DNA of 64,000 nucleotides from Cellulomonas sp. JZ18 (GCF_009720485.1 NZ_CP045245.1:930001-994000); one strand, 5' to 3'. Counted from the stretch's first letter, positions 28,015 to 37,385 are shown. Notes: generated from the letters alone by a model not told the origin. Numbers and translations: made by a program.

Positions 28015-29051
28015 CCGCGGTCCGCGTCCGCCGGGTCGTCGGCGAGCCACGCGTCCACCCCGGCGAGCAGCCGGGCGCGCGTGGCCGCCGACGCCCGGCT
28101 CGCGCGGATCGACGCCCGCGCCAGGTCGGCCAGCGCCGCGTCGTCGAACCCGTGCACGTCACGGGCGATGCGGTACTGGTCGACCAGGCGCGAGCGGAAC
28201 AGCAGCGGGTCGTCGGCGCCGAGCGCGACCGTGGCGCCGGCGTCGACGAGCGTGCGCAGGGGCACGTCCCGCGGGGTGGGGTAGACGCCCAGGGACACGT
28301 TGGACGCCGGGCAGACCTCGAGCGCGACCCCGGAGTCGACGACGCGGGCCAGCACGCGCGGGTCCTCCCCGCTGCGCACGCCGTGCCCCAGGCGGTCGGG
28401 GCGCAGGTGGTCCAGCACGTCCTCGACGTGCGCCGGACCCAGCAGCTCGCCCCCGTGCGGGACGCGCACGAGGCCCGCGCGGTGCGCGATGGCGAACGCC
28501 GGCGCGAACTCCGCGGTGTCCCCACGGCGCTCGTCGTTGGACAGGCCGAATCCGACCACCTCGCCGGGTCCGTCGCCCGCGTGCCGCGCGGCGAGCCGGG
28601 CGAGGGCGCGCGCGTCGAGGGGGTGCCGCGTCCGGGACGCCGCGACCACCACACCCACCTCGACGCCGGTCGCGGCGGCGGCGCGGCGTGCCTCGTCGAG
28701 GACGATCTCCAGCGCCGGGGTCAGGCCGCCCACGAACGGGGCGTACGACGTCGGGTCCACCTGGATCTCCAGCCGGCCCGAGCCCTCCGCCGCGTCGTCC
28801 GCGACCGCCTCGGCGACGACGCGCCGCATGTCGTCCTCGCCGCGCACGCACGCGCGGGCCGCGTCGTACAGCCGCTGGAAGCGGAACCACCCGCGCTCGT
28901 CGGCGGGCACCACGAGGGGGTCGGCGTCCAGCAGCACGTGGGGCAGGCGGATGCCGTGGCGGTCGGCCAGCTCGGCGAGCGTGCGCACGCGCATCGAGCC
29001 CGTGAAGTGCAGGTGCAGGTGCGCCTTCGGGAGCCGGGCGAGGTCACGCAT
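27834..29051 (-). CDS. adenosine deaminase family protein
   Basis: Metal-dependent amidohydrolase-fold protein of 405 residues in the adenosine/adenine deaminase family. Seen: HLHLH near the N-terminus (metal ligands), VRVPHGGEL (the His-Gly-Glu site), LGHGVRSGED and LGADDPLLF with the terminal metal-binding Asp. It would convert adenosine or a related purine nucleoside/base to the keto form; the exact substrate is uncertain because the usual LNTDDP is LGADDP. The conserved domain ends near residue 345. The remaining residues are low-complexity and overlap the hydrolase gene antisense over 27834-28014. Start ATG at 29051, 41 bases below the response-regulator gene. Confidence 0.82.
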   Translation of the reverse strand: MRDLARLPKAHLHLHFTGSMRVRTLAELADRHGIRLPHVLLDADPLVVPADERGWFRFQRLYDAARACVRGEDDMRRVVAEAVADDAAEGSGRLEIQVDPTSYAPFVGGLTPALEIVLDEARRAAAATGVEVGVVVAASRTRHPLDARALARLAARHAGDGPGEVVGFGLSNDERRGDTAEFAPAFAIAHRAGLVRVPHGGELLGPAHVEDVLDHLRPDRLGHGVRSGEDPRVLARVVDSGVALEVCPASNVSLGVYPTPRDVPLRTLVDAGATVALGADDPLLFRSRLVDQYRIARDVHGFDDAALADLARASIRASRASAATRARLLAGVDAWLADDPADADRGQSVSTSGTVGSGGVAGRGVTSGTAGRDEKERAVSPAGSGNGWSSPTHAAPGAGSSPATR

Positions 29052-29092
29052 CCGCGTCAGTGTGCCAGGGGTGCGCGCGGCCCGCCCGGCGG

Positions 29093-29764
29093 TCAGGCCG
29101 ACGCGTCGACCAGCCGGTACCCCACGCCGCGGATCGTGTCGAAGTGCTCCGCGCCGAGCTTGCGCCGCAGGTAGCGCACGTACACGTCGACCACGTTGGA
29201 GCCGGGGTCGAAGTCGTACCCCCACACCTCGGACAGCAGCCGCTCGCGCGTGAGCACGTCACCCGGGTTGCGCATGAACGTCTCGGCGAGCGCGAACTCG
29301 CGCGCCGACAGGTCCACCTCGGTGTCGTCCACGCGCATGCGCCGGGTGCGCAGGTCCAGCTGCAGGCGGCCGTGCACCAGCACGTTCCCCCGGGCGGACT
29401 GGGCGGGCGCGCGCAGCCGCAGCCGCACGCGCGCCAGCAGCTCCTCGAACCGGAACGGCTTGGCCATGTAGTCGTCGGCCCCCGACTCCAGCCCCGTCAC
29501 GGTGTCGGTGACGGACGAGCGTGCCGTCAGCACGATGACCGGGAGCTCGTACCCCTCGTCGCGCAGCATGCGCAGCACGTCGAAGCCGTCCATGTCGCCC
29601 AGGCCCAGGTCCAGCACGAGCAGGTCGACGCCCCCGCGCTCGACCCGCTCGAGCGCGGCCTCGCCGCTGGGCACGGTCGTCGCGTCGAAGCCGTGGGCGC
29701 GCAGGCCCTTGGCGACGAAGGCGGCGATCCGCTCCTCGTCCTCGGCGATGAGGATGTGGGTCAT
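29093..29764 (-). CDS. OmpR family response regulator
   Basis: Two-domain regulator of 223 residues. The receiver domain has the acidic pair AEDEE, phosphoacceptor Asp52 in LVLDLGLGDMDG, Thr in LTAR and Lys in YMAKPF. The C-terminal winged helix ends with the typical VVDVYVRYLRRKLG and TIRGVGYRL. The ATG overlaps the stop of the histidine kinase gene upstream by 4 bases (ATGA), so the two form a kinase-first operon. Target genes are unknown. Confidence 0.93.
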   Translation of the reverse strand: MTHILIAEDEERIAAFVAKGLRAHGFDATTVPSGEAALERVERGGVDLLVLDLGLGDMDGFDVLRMLRDEGYELPVIVLTARSSVTDTVTGLESGADDYMAKPFRFEELLARVRLRLRAPAQSARGNVLVHGRLQLDLRTRRMRVDDTEVDLSAREFALAETFMRNPGDVLTRERLLSEVWGYDFDPGSNVVDVYVRYLRRKLGAEHFDTIRGVGYRLVDASA

Positions 29765-31308
29765 CGGTGCGGCTCCACGAGGTCGTAGGACACGTCGGAC
29801 GCGCCGTCGACGAGGCCGACGGCGGGCAGGTCGAGGACGAAGACGACGCCCGGCCCGGCGCCGGGGGGAGGGTGCTCGAGGACCACGCGCCCGTCGTGCG
29901 CGGCGGCGATCGCGGCGACGATCGGCAGGCCGAGCCCCGCGCCGTGCTGCACCCGGTCGGCGCGCCCGCGGTGGAAGCGCTCGAAGATGCGCTCCTCCTC
30001 CTCGGGCGGCACGCCGGGCCCCTCGTCGCGCACCCACAGCAGCAGCCGGCCGCCGGCGACCTCGCTGCCCAGGCGCACGGTGGAGCCGGGCGCGGAGAAC
30101 CGGACGGCGTTCGCGAGCAGCTGGAGCCACGCCTGGGTGATCCGCTGCGCGTCGAGCCGCACCGTGACGTCCGCGCGCGAGACGACGACGAACCGCCGCT
30201 CGCCGAGCCCGCGGGCCTTCTCCTGCACGTCGTCCGTCAGCCGGCCCACGTCGACCGGCGCGGGGCGCACGAAGTCGGGGCGGTCGGCCGTCGCGAGGGT
30301 CACGAGGTCGTCGACGAGCCGTTGCATCCGGTCGAGCTCGTCGAGCGCGAGGGCCTGCGTGCCGCGCACGTCGGTCTCGTCGGACGGGTCGAGCAGCTCC
30401 AGGTGACCGCGCACGATCGTCAGCGGCGTGCGCAGCTCGTGCCCGACGTCGTCGAGCAACTCGCGCTGGGAGCCGAACGCGCGCTCGAGCCGGTCGAGCA
30501 TGGCGTTGACGGAGCCGGCGAGGTCTGCGAGGTCGTCCGTGCCCCGCACGGCGATGCGCTCGGACAGGTCGGACTCGGTCACGCGGCGCACCGTGTCGCG
30601 CAGCTCGCGCACGGGCCGCAGCATGCGTCCCACGACGAACCACGCGACGACCGAGACGACGGCGAGCGCGAACAGCCCCACCAGGGAGTACGTGAGCACG
30701 ACCCGCCGCACGTCCGCGGTGACGGCGGTGCGGTCGAACGCGACGACGAACAGCCCCACGTCGGCCGGCTCCGCCGCGATCCGCACGGGCACCGCGACCA
30801 GGCGGTACTCGGTGACCTCCGTGCGGACGGTCTGCGGCGCCGCGTCGGCGGCCGTCTCGTGGGCGTGCGCGCGCAACCACGCCATGAGCCCGGCGTCGGT
30901 GTCGAGCCGCACCGCCCCCGTCTCGTCGGCGGGACGCCAGCGCAGCTCGCCGTTCTCGAGTGCGAGCACGCCCTCGTGCTCGCCGGGCAGGCGCGCCTCG
31001 ACGGCCTTGCGCAGCAGCCGGTCGAGCGACGTCCACGGGACGCGCACGTCCTCGTCGTCCGGGCTCGGCTCACCGGCCTCGAGCGCCCGCAGCGCGCCGA
31101 CGGCGCGGGTGAGGGAGTCGTCCATGCGGGCGTCGGCGTCCCGCAGCTGCAGCGCGAGTCCCGTCGCGCCCGCGACCGCCAGCGCCGTCGCCGTCAGGGC
31201 GACGACCGCGGCGAGCAGGCGCGCCCGGACGGTGACGCCCGCGCGCGGCGGCCGCGACCCCTGCGGGTCGACGGCCGAGCCGTGGCCGGGACCCGCCGTG
31301 CTCGCCAT
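29761..31308 (-). CDS. sensor histidine kinase (HAMP, HisKA)
   Basis: Membrane sensor kinase of 515 residues. The order is TM1 (about 31-53), an extracytoplasmic sensor of about 150 residues, TM2 (about 204-227), HAMP, the dimerisation/phosphoacceptor helix with His290 in DVGHELRTPL, then an ATP-binding domain with the N box LLANAVRFSAPG and G boxes DEGPGV and GAGLGLPIV. The partner regulator follows directly. The ATG at 31308 has no ribosome site; on the minus strand CATACT ends seven bases before it and TTCACC lies 18 bases further up, so the mRNA may be leaderless. The frame is open upstream to 31401, but that extension is not supported. Confidence 0.9.
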   Translation of the reverse strand: MASTAGPGHGSAVDPQGSRPPRAGVTVRARLLAAVVALTATALAVAGATGLALQLRDADARMDDSLTRAVGALRALEAGEPSPDDEDVRVPWTSLDRLLRKAVEARLPGEHEGVLALENGELRWRPADETGAVRLDTDAGLMAWLRAHAHETAADAAPQTVRTEVTEYRLVAVPVRIAAEPADVGLFVVAFDRTAVTADVRRVVLTYSLVGLFALAVVSVVAWFVVGRMLRPVRELRDTVRRVTESDLSERIAVRGTDDLADLAGSVNAMLDRLERAFGSQRELLDDVGHELRTPLTIVRGHLELLDPSDETDVRGTQALALDELDRMQRLVDDLVTLATADRPDFVRPAPVDVGRLTDDVQEKARGLGERRFVVVSRADVTVRLDAQRITQAWLQLLANAVRFSAPGSTVRLGSEVAGGRLLLWVRDEGPGVPPEEEERIFERFHRGRADRVQHGAGLGLPIVAAIAAAHDGRVVLEHPPPGAGPGVVFVLDLPAVGLVDGASDVSYDLVEPHR

Positions 31309-31315
31309 GGCGCCC

Positions 31316-31345
31316 AGTATGGTCGGGTGTCCGACAGTGGGTGAA
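31316..31345 (-). promoter_or_regulatory. promoter of kinase-regulator operon
   Basis: Minus-strand TTCACC (31340-31345) and CATACT (31316-31321) are spaced by 18 bases. The -10 box ends seven bases before the kinase ATG. Confidence 0.45.
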
Positions 31346-31401
31346 GGTCGTCCCGGTTCGTCCCGCCCCTCGTCACCCGTGCGGTCGGGCGGCGGGCGCA
31401 C

Positions 31402-32034
31402 TCAGGCCCCGGGGAGGATCCCGCGCTCGATCGCGACCGTGACGGCGCGCGTGCGGTCGTCCACCCCGAGCTTGGCGAACGCGCGCAGCAGGTGCGTCTT
31501 GACGGTCGCCTCCGTGATGAACAGCTCGCGCCCGATGGCGGCGTTCGACAGCCCGCGCGCGACGCCCGCCAGGACCTCGCGCTCGCGCGGCGTGAGGCGC
31601 TCGCCGGTGTCGCCGCGCACCTGCTGGACGAGCCGGCGTGCGACCGACGGCGACAGCGCGGACTCCCCGCGGGCCGCGGCGCGCACGCCCGCGACGAGCT
31701 GCTCACGGGGCGTGTCCTTGAGCAGGTACCCCGTCGCACCTGCCTCCACGGCGCGCAGGATGTCGGTGTCGGTCTCGTAGGTCGTCAGCACGAGCACGCG
31801 CACCCCGGGCAGCGTCGCGACGATGCGCGCCGTGGCGTCGGCACCGTCCGTCCGCGGCATGCGCAGGTCCATGAGGACGAGGTCCGGGCGCAGCGACGTC
31901 GCCAGGGCGACCGCCTCCTCGCCGTCCCCGGCCTCGCCGACGACCTCGACGTCGGGCTCCAGCGCGAGCAGGCCCGAGAGCCCGGAGCGCACGACGGGGT
32001 GGTCGTCGGCGACGAGGACGCGGACGGTGCTCAC
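31402..32034 (-). CDS. NarL family response regulator
   Basis: Regulator of 210 residues. The receiver domain has DDH near the start and Asp56 in LVLMDLRMP; the LuxR-type helix-turn-helix near the C-terminus begins LTPREREVLAGVARG and contains TEATVKTHLLRAFAKLGV. The GTG start at 32034 overlaps the stop of the upstream kinase gene as GTGA. It is the last gene of an ATPase-permease-kinase-regulator operon, a layout that usually means the exporter is controlled by, or signals through, the two-component pair. Confidence 0.93.
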   Translation of the reverse strand: MSTVRVLVADDHPVVRSGLSGLLALEPDVEVVGEAGDGEEAVALATSLRPDLVLMDLRMPRTDGADATARIVATLPGVRVLVLTTYETDTDILRAVEAGATGYLLKDTPREQLVAGVRAAARGESALSPSVARRLVQQVRGDTGERLTPREREVLAGVARGLSNAAIGRELFITEATVKTHLLRAFAKLGVDDRTRAVTVAIERGILPGA

Positions 32035-33311
32035 TGCTGCTCCTGCGGGTGCGGGGGGTGGACGGCGGTGGTCGTCGCCGGGAGGTCCTCCGGCGGGGCG
32101 GGCACGCGCAGACGCACGCGGGTGCCCGCCCCCGGCGTGCCGGTCACGTCCAGCGCACCGCCGGCGGCGTCCACGCGGGCGCGCATGCCCCGCAGGCCGT
32201 TGCCCTCGGCCGTCCCCGGCGCCAGGCCCGCGCCGTCGTCGACGACCTCGAGCACGACGTCGTCGCCCGTGCGGGCCAGGCGCAGCGTGACGGCGGACGC
32301 CCCGGCGTGCTTGCGGACGTTCGCGAGCGCCTCCTGCGCCGCGCGCAGCAGCACGACCTGCTGCTCGCGCCCGATGCCGTCGTCCGTCACGTCCTCGACG
32401 TGCACGCGCACCCCGGTCTCCTCCCCGAACCGCTGGGCGAGCCGGCGCACCGCGGCGGCCAGCCCGCCGTCGTCGAGCCCGGGCGGGGCGAACGCCGCGA
32501 CGAGCGCGCGCGCCTCCGCCAGGTTGTCCCGCGCGACGTCCTCGATGTGGCCGAGCCGGGTGCGGGCCTGGGCCGCCCGGCCGTGGTCCAGCTCCGCCGA
32601 CGCCGCCTGCGCGAGCATGACGACCGAGGTGAAGCCCTGCGCGAGCGTGTCGTGGATCTCCCCGGCGAGCCGCGCCCGCTCCGCGAGCACGCCGGCCGCG
32701 TGGTGCGACGCCGCGAGCTCGTCCTGCGCGGCGCGCAGCTCCTCGAGCAGGTACGCGCGCTCCTCGCTCTGCTCCGCGACCTGCGTGATCCACAGGCCCA
32801 GGACGATCGCGAACACGAGCGCGACCGCGGACTGGCCCGCGATCTCCGCCAGGCCCGCGCCGTCGGGCCGCAGCCGGGTGGCCCCCGACACCGTGACGCC
32901 GACGGTCAGCGCGACGCTCCACAGCACGCCCGCCACGCGGCGGCGGCTGAAGAACCAGATGTGGGAGTACGCGACGAACAGCAGCACGCTGCCGATGCCG
33001 CCCAGCCCGACCTGGACGACGAGCACGACCACGAGGACGGCGAGGTAGGCGTCGGCCCGGCGCGCGTCGCCGCGCAGCGCGGCCCCGCGCCCCAGGACGA
33101 CGTAGGCGACCACGAGCACGGCGACGTGGACGAGCGCGAGGACCGTGCGGCCGGTCGGCATGGGGTCGACCACGACGGCGACGCTGTACACGCCGACCAT
33201 GGCGACGAAGAACAGGTCCCACGTGCGCAGGGTGCGCAGCCAGAAGCCGTGCCGGTCGACGCCCTCGTCCTCGGACGCGTCCGCGGCCGGCGGGGGAGCG
33301 GAGGCGCTCAT
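32031..33311 (-). CDS. NarL-type sensor histidine kinase (HisKA_3)
   Basis: Kinase of 426 residues with about six N-terminal membrane helices and little extracytoplasmic sequence (residues about 30-180), so it may sense membrane state. It continues with a short coiled segment and the HisKA_3 helix carrying His220 in AGEIHDTLAQGF. The ATP-binding domain has the N box ALANVRKHAGAS and the G boxes DDGAGL and GLRGMRARV. The N-terminal TM-only design resembles LiaS/DesK-like sensors. It starts 80 bases below the permease gene. Confidence 0.9.
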   Translation of the reverse strand: MSASAPPPAADASEDEGVDRHGFWLRTLRTWDLFFVAMVGVYSVAVVVDPMPTGRTVLALVHVAVLVVAYVVLGRGAALRGDARRADAYLAVLVVVLVVQVGLGGIGSVLLFVAYSHIWFFSRRRVAGVLWSVALTVGVTVSGATRLRPDGAGLAEIAGQSAVALVFAIVLGLWITQVAEQSEERAYLLEELRAAQDELAASHHAAGVLAERARLAGEIHDTLAQGFTSVVMLAQAASAELDHGRAAQARTRLGHIEDVARDNLAEARALVAAFAPPGLDDGGLAAAVRRLAQRFGEETGVRVHVEDVTDDGIGREQQVVLLRAAQEALANVRKHAGASAVTLRLARTGDDVVLEVVDDGAGLAPGTAEGNGLRGMRARVDAAGGALDVTGTPGAGTRVRLRVPAPPEDLPATTTAVHPPHPQEQQ

Positions 33312-33390
33312 GACGCGACCCTCTCACGCCGCGGCCGGCCGCCGCCGGGAGCACCCGGCGGACGACCGGCCACGCGCGTCGCCCCTGCGC

Positions 33391-34269
33391 TCACCCGTCG
33401 TCCCGGCGCCGCCAGCGGAACGTCCGGACCCCGACGAGCAGCCCGGCGACGAGCCAGGCGGCCAGCACCGCCGCCGTCAGCCCGTGCTGCCACGAGCCCG
33501 ACGGCTCCAGCACCTGGGCCTCGTCCGGCAGGAACACCGAGCGCATGCCCTGCACCAGCCACTTGAGCGGGAACAGGCCCGCGACCTGCTGCATCCACGA
33601 CGGCAGCTCGTCGAACCGGAAGAACACGCCCGAGATGAACTGCAGCACGAGCACGACCGGCGTCACCACCGCGGTCACGGACCGGCCCGAGCGCGGCACG
33701 GACGAGAACGCGACGCCGCACACCGCGCCCGCGGCGCCACCGAGCACCGCCACCCAGGCGAACGTCCACCAGCGCGCCGCGTCGTCGGGCAGCGGGACGT
33801 CGAAGACGAGCGCGGCCACGAGCAGCAGCAGGGCCGTCTGCGCACCCGTCGTCACGAGCACCTGCCCGGTCTTGCCGAGGAAGTACCCCGCCGCGGGCAG
33901 CGGCGTGGCCCGCAGCCGCTTGAGCGTCCCGTCGTCCCGCTCGACCGCCACGGAGATCGCGAGCGTCTGGAAGCTCGACAGCATCACCCCGGTGGCGACC
34001 ATGCCGGGCAGGAAGTACTGCGGGAACGTCACCCCGGAGCCGGCGAGGACCTCGTCGTCCCGCCCGAAGACGGTCGCGAAGATCGCCAGCATCAGCACGG
34101 GGTAGAGGAAGACGAACACGACCGCGTCGCGCTCGCGGGTGAAGGCGCGCACCTCCCACGCCGTGCGGGCGAGGGCGAGGCGCAGCAGGCCGGGCAGGCG
34201 GGGTGCGGGCGTGCCCGCGGGGCGCGGGCTGCCGTGGGCGCGGTCGCGCACGGGGGCGGTGGCGGTCAT
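33391..34269 (-). CDS. ABC-2 type transporter permease
   Basis: Membrane component of an ABC exporter, 292 residues with six predicted helices. Typical ABC-2 features include FLYPVLMLAIFATVFG, FLPGMVATGVMLSSFQ and the ERDDGTLKRLRATPLP loop that contacts the ATPase. The ATG overlaps the ATPase gene stop by 4 bases. With the downstream two-component genes this resembles drug- or antimicrobial-peptide-resistance exporters, which is an inference from context. Confidence 0.9.
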   Translation of the reverse strand: MTATAPVRDRAHGSPRPAGTPAPRLPGLLRLALARTAWEVRAFTRERDAVVFVFLYPVLMLAIFATVFGRDDEVLAGSGVTFPQYFLPGMVATGVMLSSFQTLAISVAVERDDGTLKRLRATPLPAAGYFLGKTGQVLVTTGAQTALLLLVAALVFDVPLPDDAARWWTFAWVAVLGGAAGAVCGVAFSSVPRSGRSVTAVVTPVVLVLQFISGVFFRFDELPSWMQQVAGLFPLKWLVQGMRSVFLPDEAQVLEPSGSWQHGLTAAVLAAWLVAGLLVGVRTFRWRRRDDG

Positions 34270-35171
34270 CGGGACACCTCCAGGACGTCGGCGGGGGCGG
34301 GGGCAGCGGCGCCGAGCGTCGGCACCTCGCCGATGAGCTCGAGGTAGACGTCCTCGAGAGAGGGGCGCAGCACCTGCAGCCCCGGCACCTCCCCGAACCG
34401 CTCGGCGAGGCGCGCGACGAGCGCGGTCGGGGTGTCGGTGGCCTCCTCGTGGACGACGCCGTCGGCGGTCCAGCGCACGCGCGCCCGGCGGGCGGTGCGT
34501 CCGCCCAGGTCCGCGGGCGGCCCCTCCGCGACGACGCGACCGCCGGCGACCACGACCACCCGGTCGGCGAGCCGCTCGGCCTCGTCCAGGTAGTGCGTCG
34601 TCAGCAGGATGGTCGTGCCCTCGTCGCGCAGCCGCTCGACCAGCTCCCAGAACTCCAGGCGCGCCTGCGGGTCGAACCCGGTCGTCGGCTCGTCGAGGAA
34701 CAGCAGCTCGGGGTCGCCGACGACGCCGAGCGCCACGTCCAGGCGCCGCCGCTGCCCGCCGGAGAGCTGCCGCGCGCGCGTGCCGGCCTTCTCGCGCAGG
34801 CCGACGGCGTCGATGACCTCCTCGGGGTCGCGCGGCGCGGGGTAGAACGTCGCGACGTGGTGGACGAACTCGCGCACCGTCGCCTCCGCGAGGTCCTCGG
34901 TGGACTGCAGGACGACGCCGAGGCGAGCCCGCCAAGCGCGTCCCGCGCTCGCGGGGTCCTCGCCGAGCACGCGCACGTGGCCCGCGTCGGCGCGACGGAA
35001 CCCCTCGAGCGTCTCGACGGTCGTCGTCTTGCCCGCCCCGTTCGGCCCGAGCAGGGCCACGATCTCCCCGTGCTCGACGCGCAGGTCGAGCCCGTCGACG
35101 GCGCGCCTGGCGCCGTAGGTCTTCCGCAGCCCGCGCACCTCGACGGCGGGGCTGCCGGTCGTCGTCGTCAT
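34266..35171 (-). CDS. ABC transporter ATP-binding protein
   Basis: ATPase of 301 residues. The Walker A motif GPNGAGKTT is near residue 43, the signature LSGGQRRRLDVALGV near 137, Walker B LLFLDEPTTGFD near 156 and the H loop LLTTHYLDEAERL near 189. The C-terminal extension of about 90 residues matches DrrA-like drug-export ATPases. It is the first gene of the four-gene operon down to 31402. Confidence 0.93.
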   Translation of the reverse strand: MTTTTGSPAVEVRGLRKTYGARRAVDGLDLRVEHGEIVALLGPNGAGKTTTVETLEGFRRADAGHVRVLGEDPASAGRAWRARLGVVLQSTEDLAEATVREFVHHVATFYPAPRDPEEVIDAVGLREKAGTRARQLSGGQRRRLDVALGVVGDPELLFLDEPTTGFDPQARLEFWELVERLRDEGTTILLTTHYLDEAERLADRVVVVAGGRVVAEGPPADLGGRTARRARVRWTADGVVHEEATDTPTALVARLAERFGEVPGLQVLRPSLEDVYLELIGEVPTLGAAAPAPADVLEVSR

Positions 35172-35224
35172 GGCACCAGCGTCGGCGGTGGGCGCCCCGC
35201 CGCGGGACGACCACCCGGCGGTGC

Positions 35225-35252
35225 CGCCCGTCCACCGACCGGTGGACGGGCG
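35225..35252. promoter_or_regulatory. inverted repeat upstream of exporter operon
   Basis: CGCCCGTCCACC (35225-35236), spacer GACC, and the perfect complement GGTGGACGGGCG (35241-35252) lie 54-81 bases upstream of the ATPase start. A separate hairpin already sits next to the upstream gene, so this repeat may be an operator rather than a terminator. Confidence 0.4.
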
Positions 35253-35285
35253 CGTCCGCCGTCACGCCGCCCCCGGGGACGACGA

Positions 35286-35318
35286 CGGGGCGCCGACCGC
35301 CGCGCGGTCGACGCCCCG
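35286..35318 (-). terminator. hairpin terminator after the aminotransferase
   Basis: CGGGGCG (35286-35292) pairs with CGCCCCG (35312-35318), and CGACCG with CGGTCG inside it, with one mismatch between, closing a five-base loop. It lies 20 bases beyond the stop of the minus-strand aminotransferase gene. Confidence 0.65.
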
Positions 35319-35338
35319 TGGTCGCGGGAGCGGTGGCG

Positions 35339-36574
35339 TCAGCGCGCCTCGGCGAGCAGCGCCTGGATGCGCGAGACGCCCTCGACCAGGTCGTCGTCCC
35401 CGAGCGCGTACGACAGCCGCAGGTACCCGCTCGGCCCGAAGGCCTCACCGGGCACGACCGCGACCTCCGCCTCCTCGAGGACGAGCTCCGCCAGCTCGGC
35501 CGACGTCGTGGGGGTGCGGCCGCGGATCGTGCGCCCGAGCACGCCCTCGACGGACGGGTAGGCGTAGAACGCGCCCTGGGGCGCGGGGCAGCGCACGCCG
35601 TCGATCGCGTTCAGCATCTCGACCATCCGACGGCGGCGCCGGTCGAACGCGGACCGCATCTCGTCCACCGCGGACAGGTCGCCCGTGAGGGCGGCGACGG
35701 CCGCGCGCTGGGAGACGTTGGCGACGTTCGACGTCAGGTGCGACTGGAGGTTGGTGGCCGCCTTGACGACGTCCGCGGGGCCGATCATCCAGCCCACGCG
35801 CCAGCCGGTCATCGCGTACGTCTTCGCGACGCCGTTGAGCACGATCGTCGTGTCCGCGAGCTCGGGCACGGCGCGCACGACCGGCGTGAAGACGGCGTCG
35901 TCGTACGTCAGGTGCTCGTAGATCTCGTCGGTGATCACCCAGATGCCGTGCTCGAGCGCCCAGCGCCCGATCTCCGCGGTCTGCTCGGGGGAGTAGACGG
36001 CGCCCGTCGGGTTGGACGGCGAGTTGAACAGCAGCGCCTTGGTCCGCGGGGTGCGGGCCGCCTCGAGCTGCTCGACCGTCACGAGGTAGCCCTGCTCGAC
36101 GCCGGCGAACACCTCGACCGGCTCGGCGCCGGCGAGCCGGATCGCCTCCGGGTACGTGGTCCAGTAGGGCGCGGGCAGGAGCACCTCGTCGCCCGGGTCG
36201 AGCACCGCGGCGAACGCCTGGAAGACCGCCTGCTTGCCGCCGTTGGTGACCAGGACGTCGGCGGGGCGGACGGCGTACCCGGAGTCGCGCTCCGTCTTCG
36301 CCGCGATCGCCTCCCGCAGCGCGGGCAGGCCGGCCGCGGGGGAGTAGCGGTGGTTCACCGGGTCCTGCGCGGCGGCGACGGCGGCCTCGACGACGTAGCC
36401 GGGCGTGGGGAAGTCCGGCTCTCCGGCGCCGAAGCCGATGACCGGCCGGCCGGCGGCCTTGAGGGCCTTCGCCCGCGCGTCGACCGCCAGCGTGGCGGAC
36501 TCCGCGATGGCGGCGAGGCGCGCGGACACGCGCGCACGGGCGGACGTCGTCGTCGTGGTGCTCTGCTCGCTCAC
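35339..36574 (-). CDS. aspC: pyridoxal-phosphate aminotransferase, aspartate type
   Basis: Class I aminotransferase of 411 residues that would interconvert aspartate and oxaloacetate with glutamate/2-oxoglutarate. Family motifs: [52 protein letters not shown] and the PLP-lysine segment [16 protein letters not shown]; Arg in the C-terminal RLSYAL binds substrate carboxylate. The subgroup is that of Thermus/Bacillus aspartate aminotransferases. The GTG start at 36574 lacks a ribosome site; on the minus strand CAGGAT lies exactly six bases upstream. Tail-linked location before secE is common in actinobacteria. Confidence 0.85.
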   Translation of the reverse strand: MSEQSTTTTTSARARVSARLAAIAESATLAVDARAKALKAAGRPVIGFGAGEPDFPTPGYVVEAAVAAAQDPVNHRYSPAAGLPALREAIAAKTERDSGYAVRPADVLVTNGGKQAVFQAFAAVLDPGDEVLLPAPYWTTYPEAIRLAGAEPVEVFAGVEQGYLVTVEQLEAARTPRTKALLFNSPSNPTGAVYSPEQTAEIGRWALEHGIWVITDEIYEHLTYDDAVFTPVVRAVPELADTTIVLNGVAKTYAMTGWRVGWMIGPADVVKAATNLQSHLTSNVANVSQRAAVAALTGDLSAVDEMRSAFDRRRRRMVEMLNAIDGVRCPAPQGAFYAYPSVEGVLGRTIRGRTPTTSAELAELVLEEAEVAVVPGEAFGPSGYLRLSYALGDDDLVEGVSRIQALLAEAR

Positions 36575-36580
36575 CCGGCC

Positions 36581-36586
36581 ATCCTG
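36581..36586 (-). promoter_or_regulatory. -10-like box placed for leaderless aminotransferase mRNA
   Basis: Minus-strand CAGGAT is followed by six bases and the GTG at 36574, the same geometry as at 42505. Confidence 0.4.
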
Positions 36587-36739
36587 GCAGAGGCACCCGC
36601 CGCCGTCCGCCCGATTCCACCGTCCGGTGCGGGGTCCCTGCGGGTGTCGGTGCGGCTGTCCGTCGCGCTGCCCGTCCCGCCGCCCGCCCCGCCGCCCGCC
36701 CCGCTCTCCGTCCCGCTCCTCGGGCGTCCGACCGGGCGG

Positions 36740-36769
36740 TTCGACCCAGCGGCGCGCGTCGCGTACAGT
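36740..36769 (+). promoter_or_regulatory. promoter upstream of tRNA-Trp and secE
   Basis: TTCGAC (36740-36745) and TACAGT (36764-36769) are spaced by 18 bases. The rest of the 279-base interval 36575-36853 is a C-rich, CCGCCCGCC-like stretch (about 36650-36725) with no gene visible. Confidence 0.45.
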
Positions 36770-36853
36770 GGAGCCTCGGCGGTTGACGTCCGCCATGATG
36801 AGCCACGCCCGGGAACGGGCCTCCGGCGCGTCGTGGCGCACTGCGGCCGCCGT

Positions 36854-36926
36854 AGGGCAGTGGCGCAATTGGTAGCGCAGCGGTCTCCAAAACCGCAGGT
36901 TGCAGGTTCGAGTCCTGTCTGCCCTG
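36854..36926 (+). tRNA. tRNA-Trp (CCA)
   Basis: A 73-base tRNA. The acceptor AGGGCAG (36854-36860) pairs with CTGCCCT (36919-36925), with discriminator G. The anticodon CCA is at 36887-36889 in the loop CTCCAAA, and the T loop is GGTTCGAGTCC-like. It lies upstream of secE-nusG, a conserved linkage. Confidence 0.95.
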
Positions 36927-37106
36927 CGCACGCGGACCGGTCCGGGCCGTCGAGCTTCTCGAGGTCCGGTCCGGGTCGCGAGCAGGACCGCCGGACGGTC
37001 CGGCGCGTCGCGTCGGCCCGCTCGCGCGTCCGATCGACCCGGGTGCGGTGCACCCGAGCCGTCACGGGACACCGTCATCCGACGGTCACGAGACAAGGGG
37101 CCAGAC

Positions 37107-37385
37107 GTGAGCGATACCGCTGCCGCTGCGGCGTCCGACGCCGAGGGCTCGGCTCCGCGCCGGGGCGAGTCGCCGCGCCGCGAGGAGAGCCGCCGGGGCC
37201 TGTTCGCCCGGATCGCCCTCTTCGTGCGCCAGGTCGTCGCCGAGCTGAAGAAGGTCGTGCGCCCGACCCGCCAGGAGCTGGGCACCTACACGACCGTCGT
37301 GCTCGTCTTCGTCGCCGTCGTGATGCTCTTCGTGACGCTCGTCGACCTGGGCATCGGTCGGCTCACGTTCCTCGTCTTCGGGTGA
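37107..37385 (+). CDS. secE: preprotein translocase subunit SecE
   Basis: Small subunit of the SecYEG protein channel, 92 residues. A charged N-terminal part (residues 1-35) precedes the conserved amphipathic segment [19 protein letters not shown] and one membrane helix (about 64-88), the single-helix form usual in Gram-positives. The GTG follows AAGGGG by seven bases. nusG lies 97 bases downstream. Confidence 0.93.
   Translation: MSDTAAAAASDAEGSAPRRGESPRREESRRGLFARIALFVRQVVAELKKVVRPTRQELGTYTTVVLVFVAVVMLFVTLVDLGIGRLTFLVFG

Noticed and set aside
36650..36725. CRISPR-like or functional repeat array before tRNA-Trp
   Set aside because: The CCGCCCGCC-type run is irregular low-complexity sequence without equal repeats and spacers. 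No CRISPR array is seen anywhere in the window.
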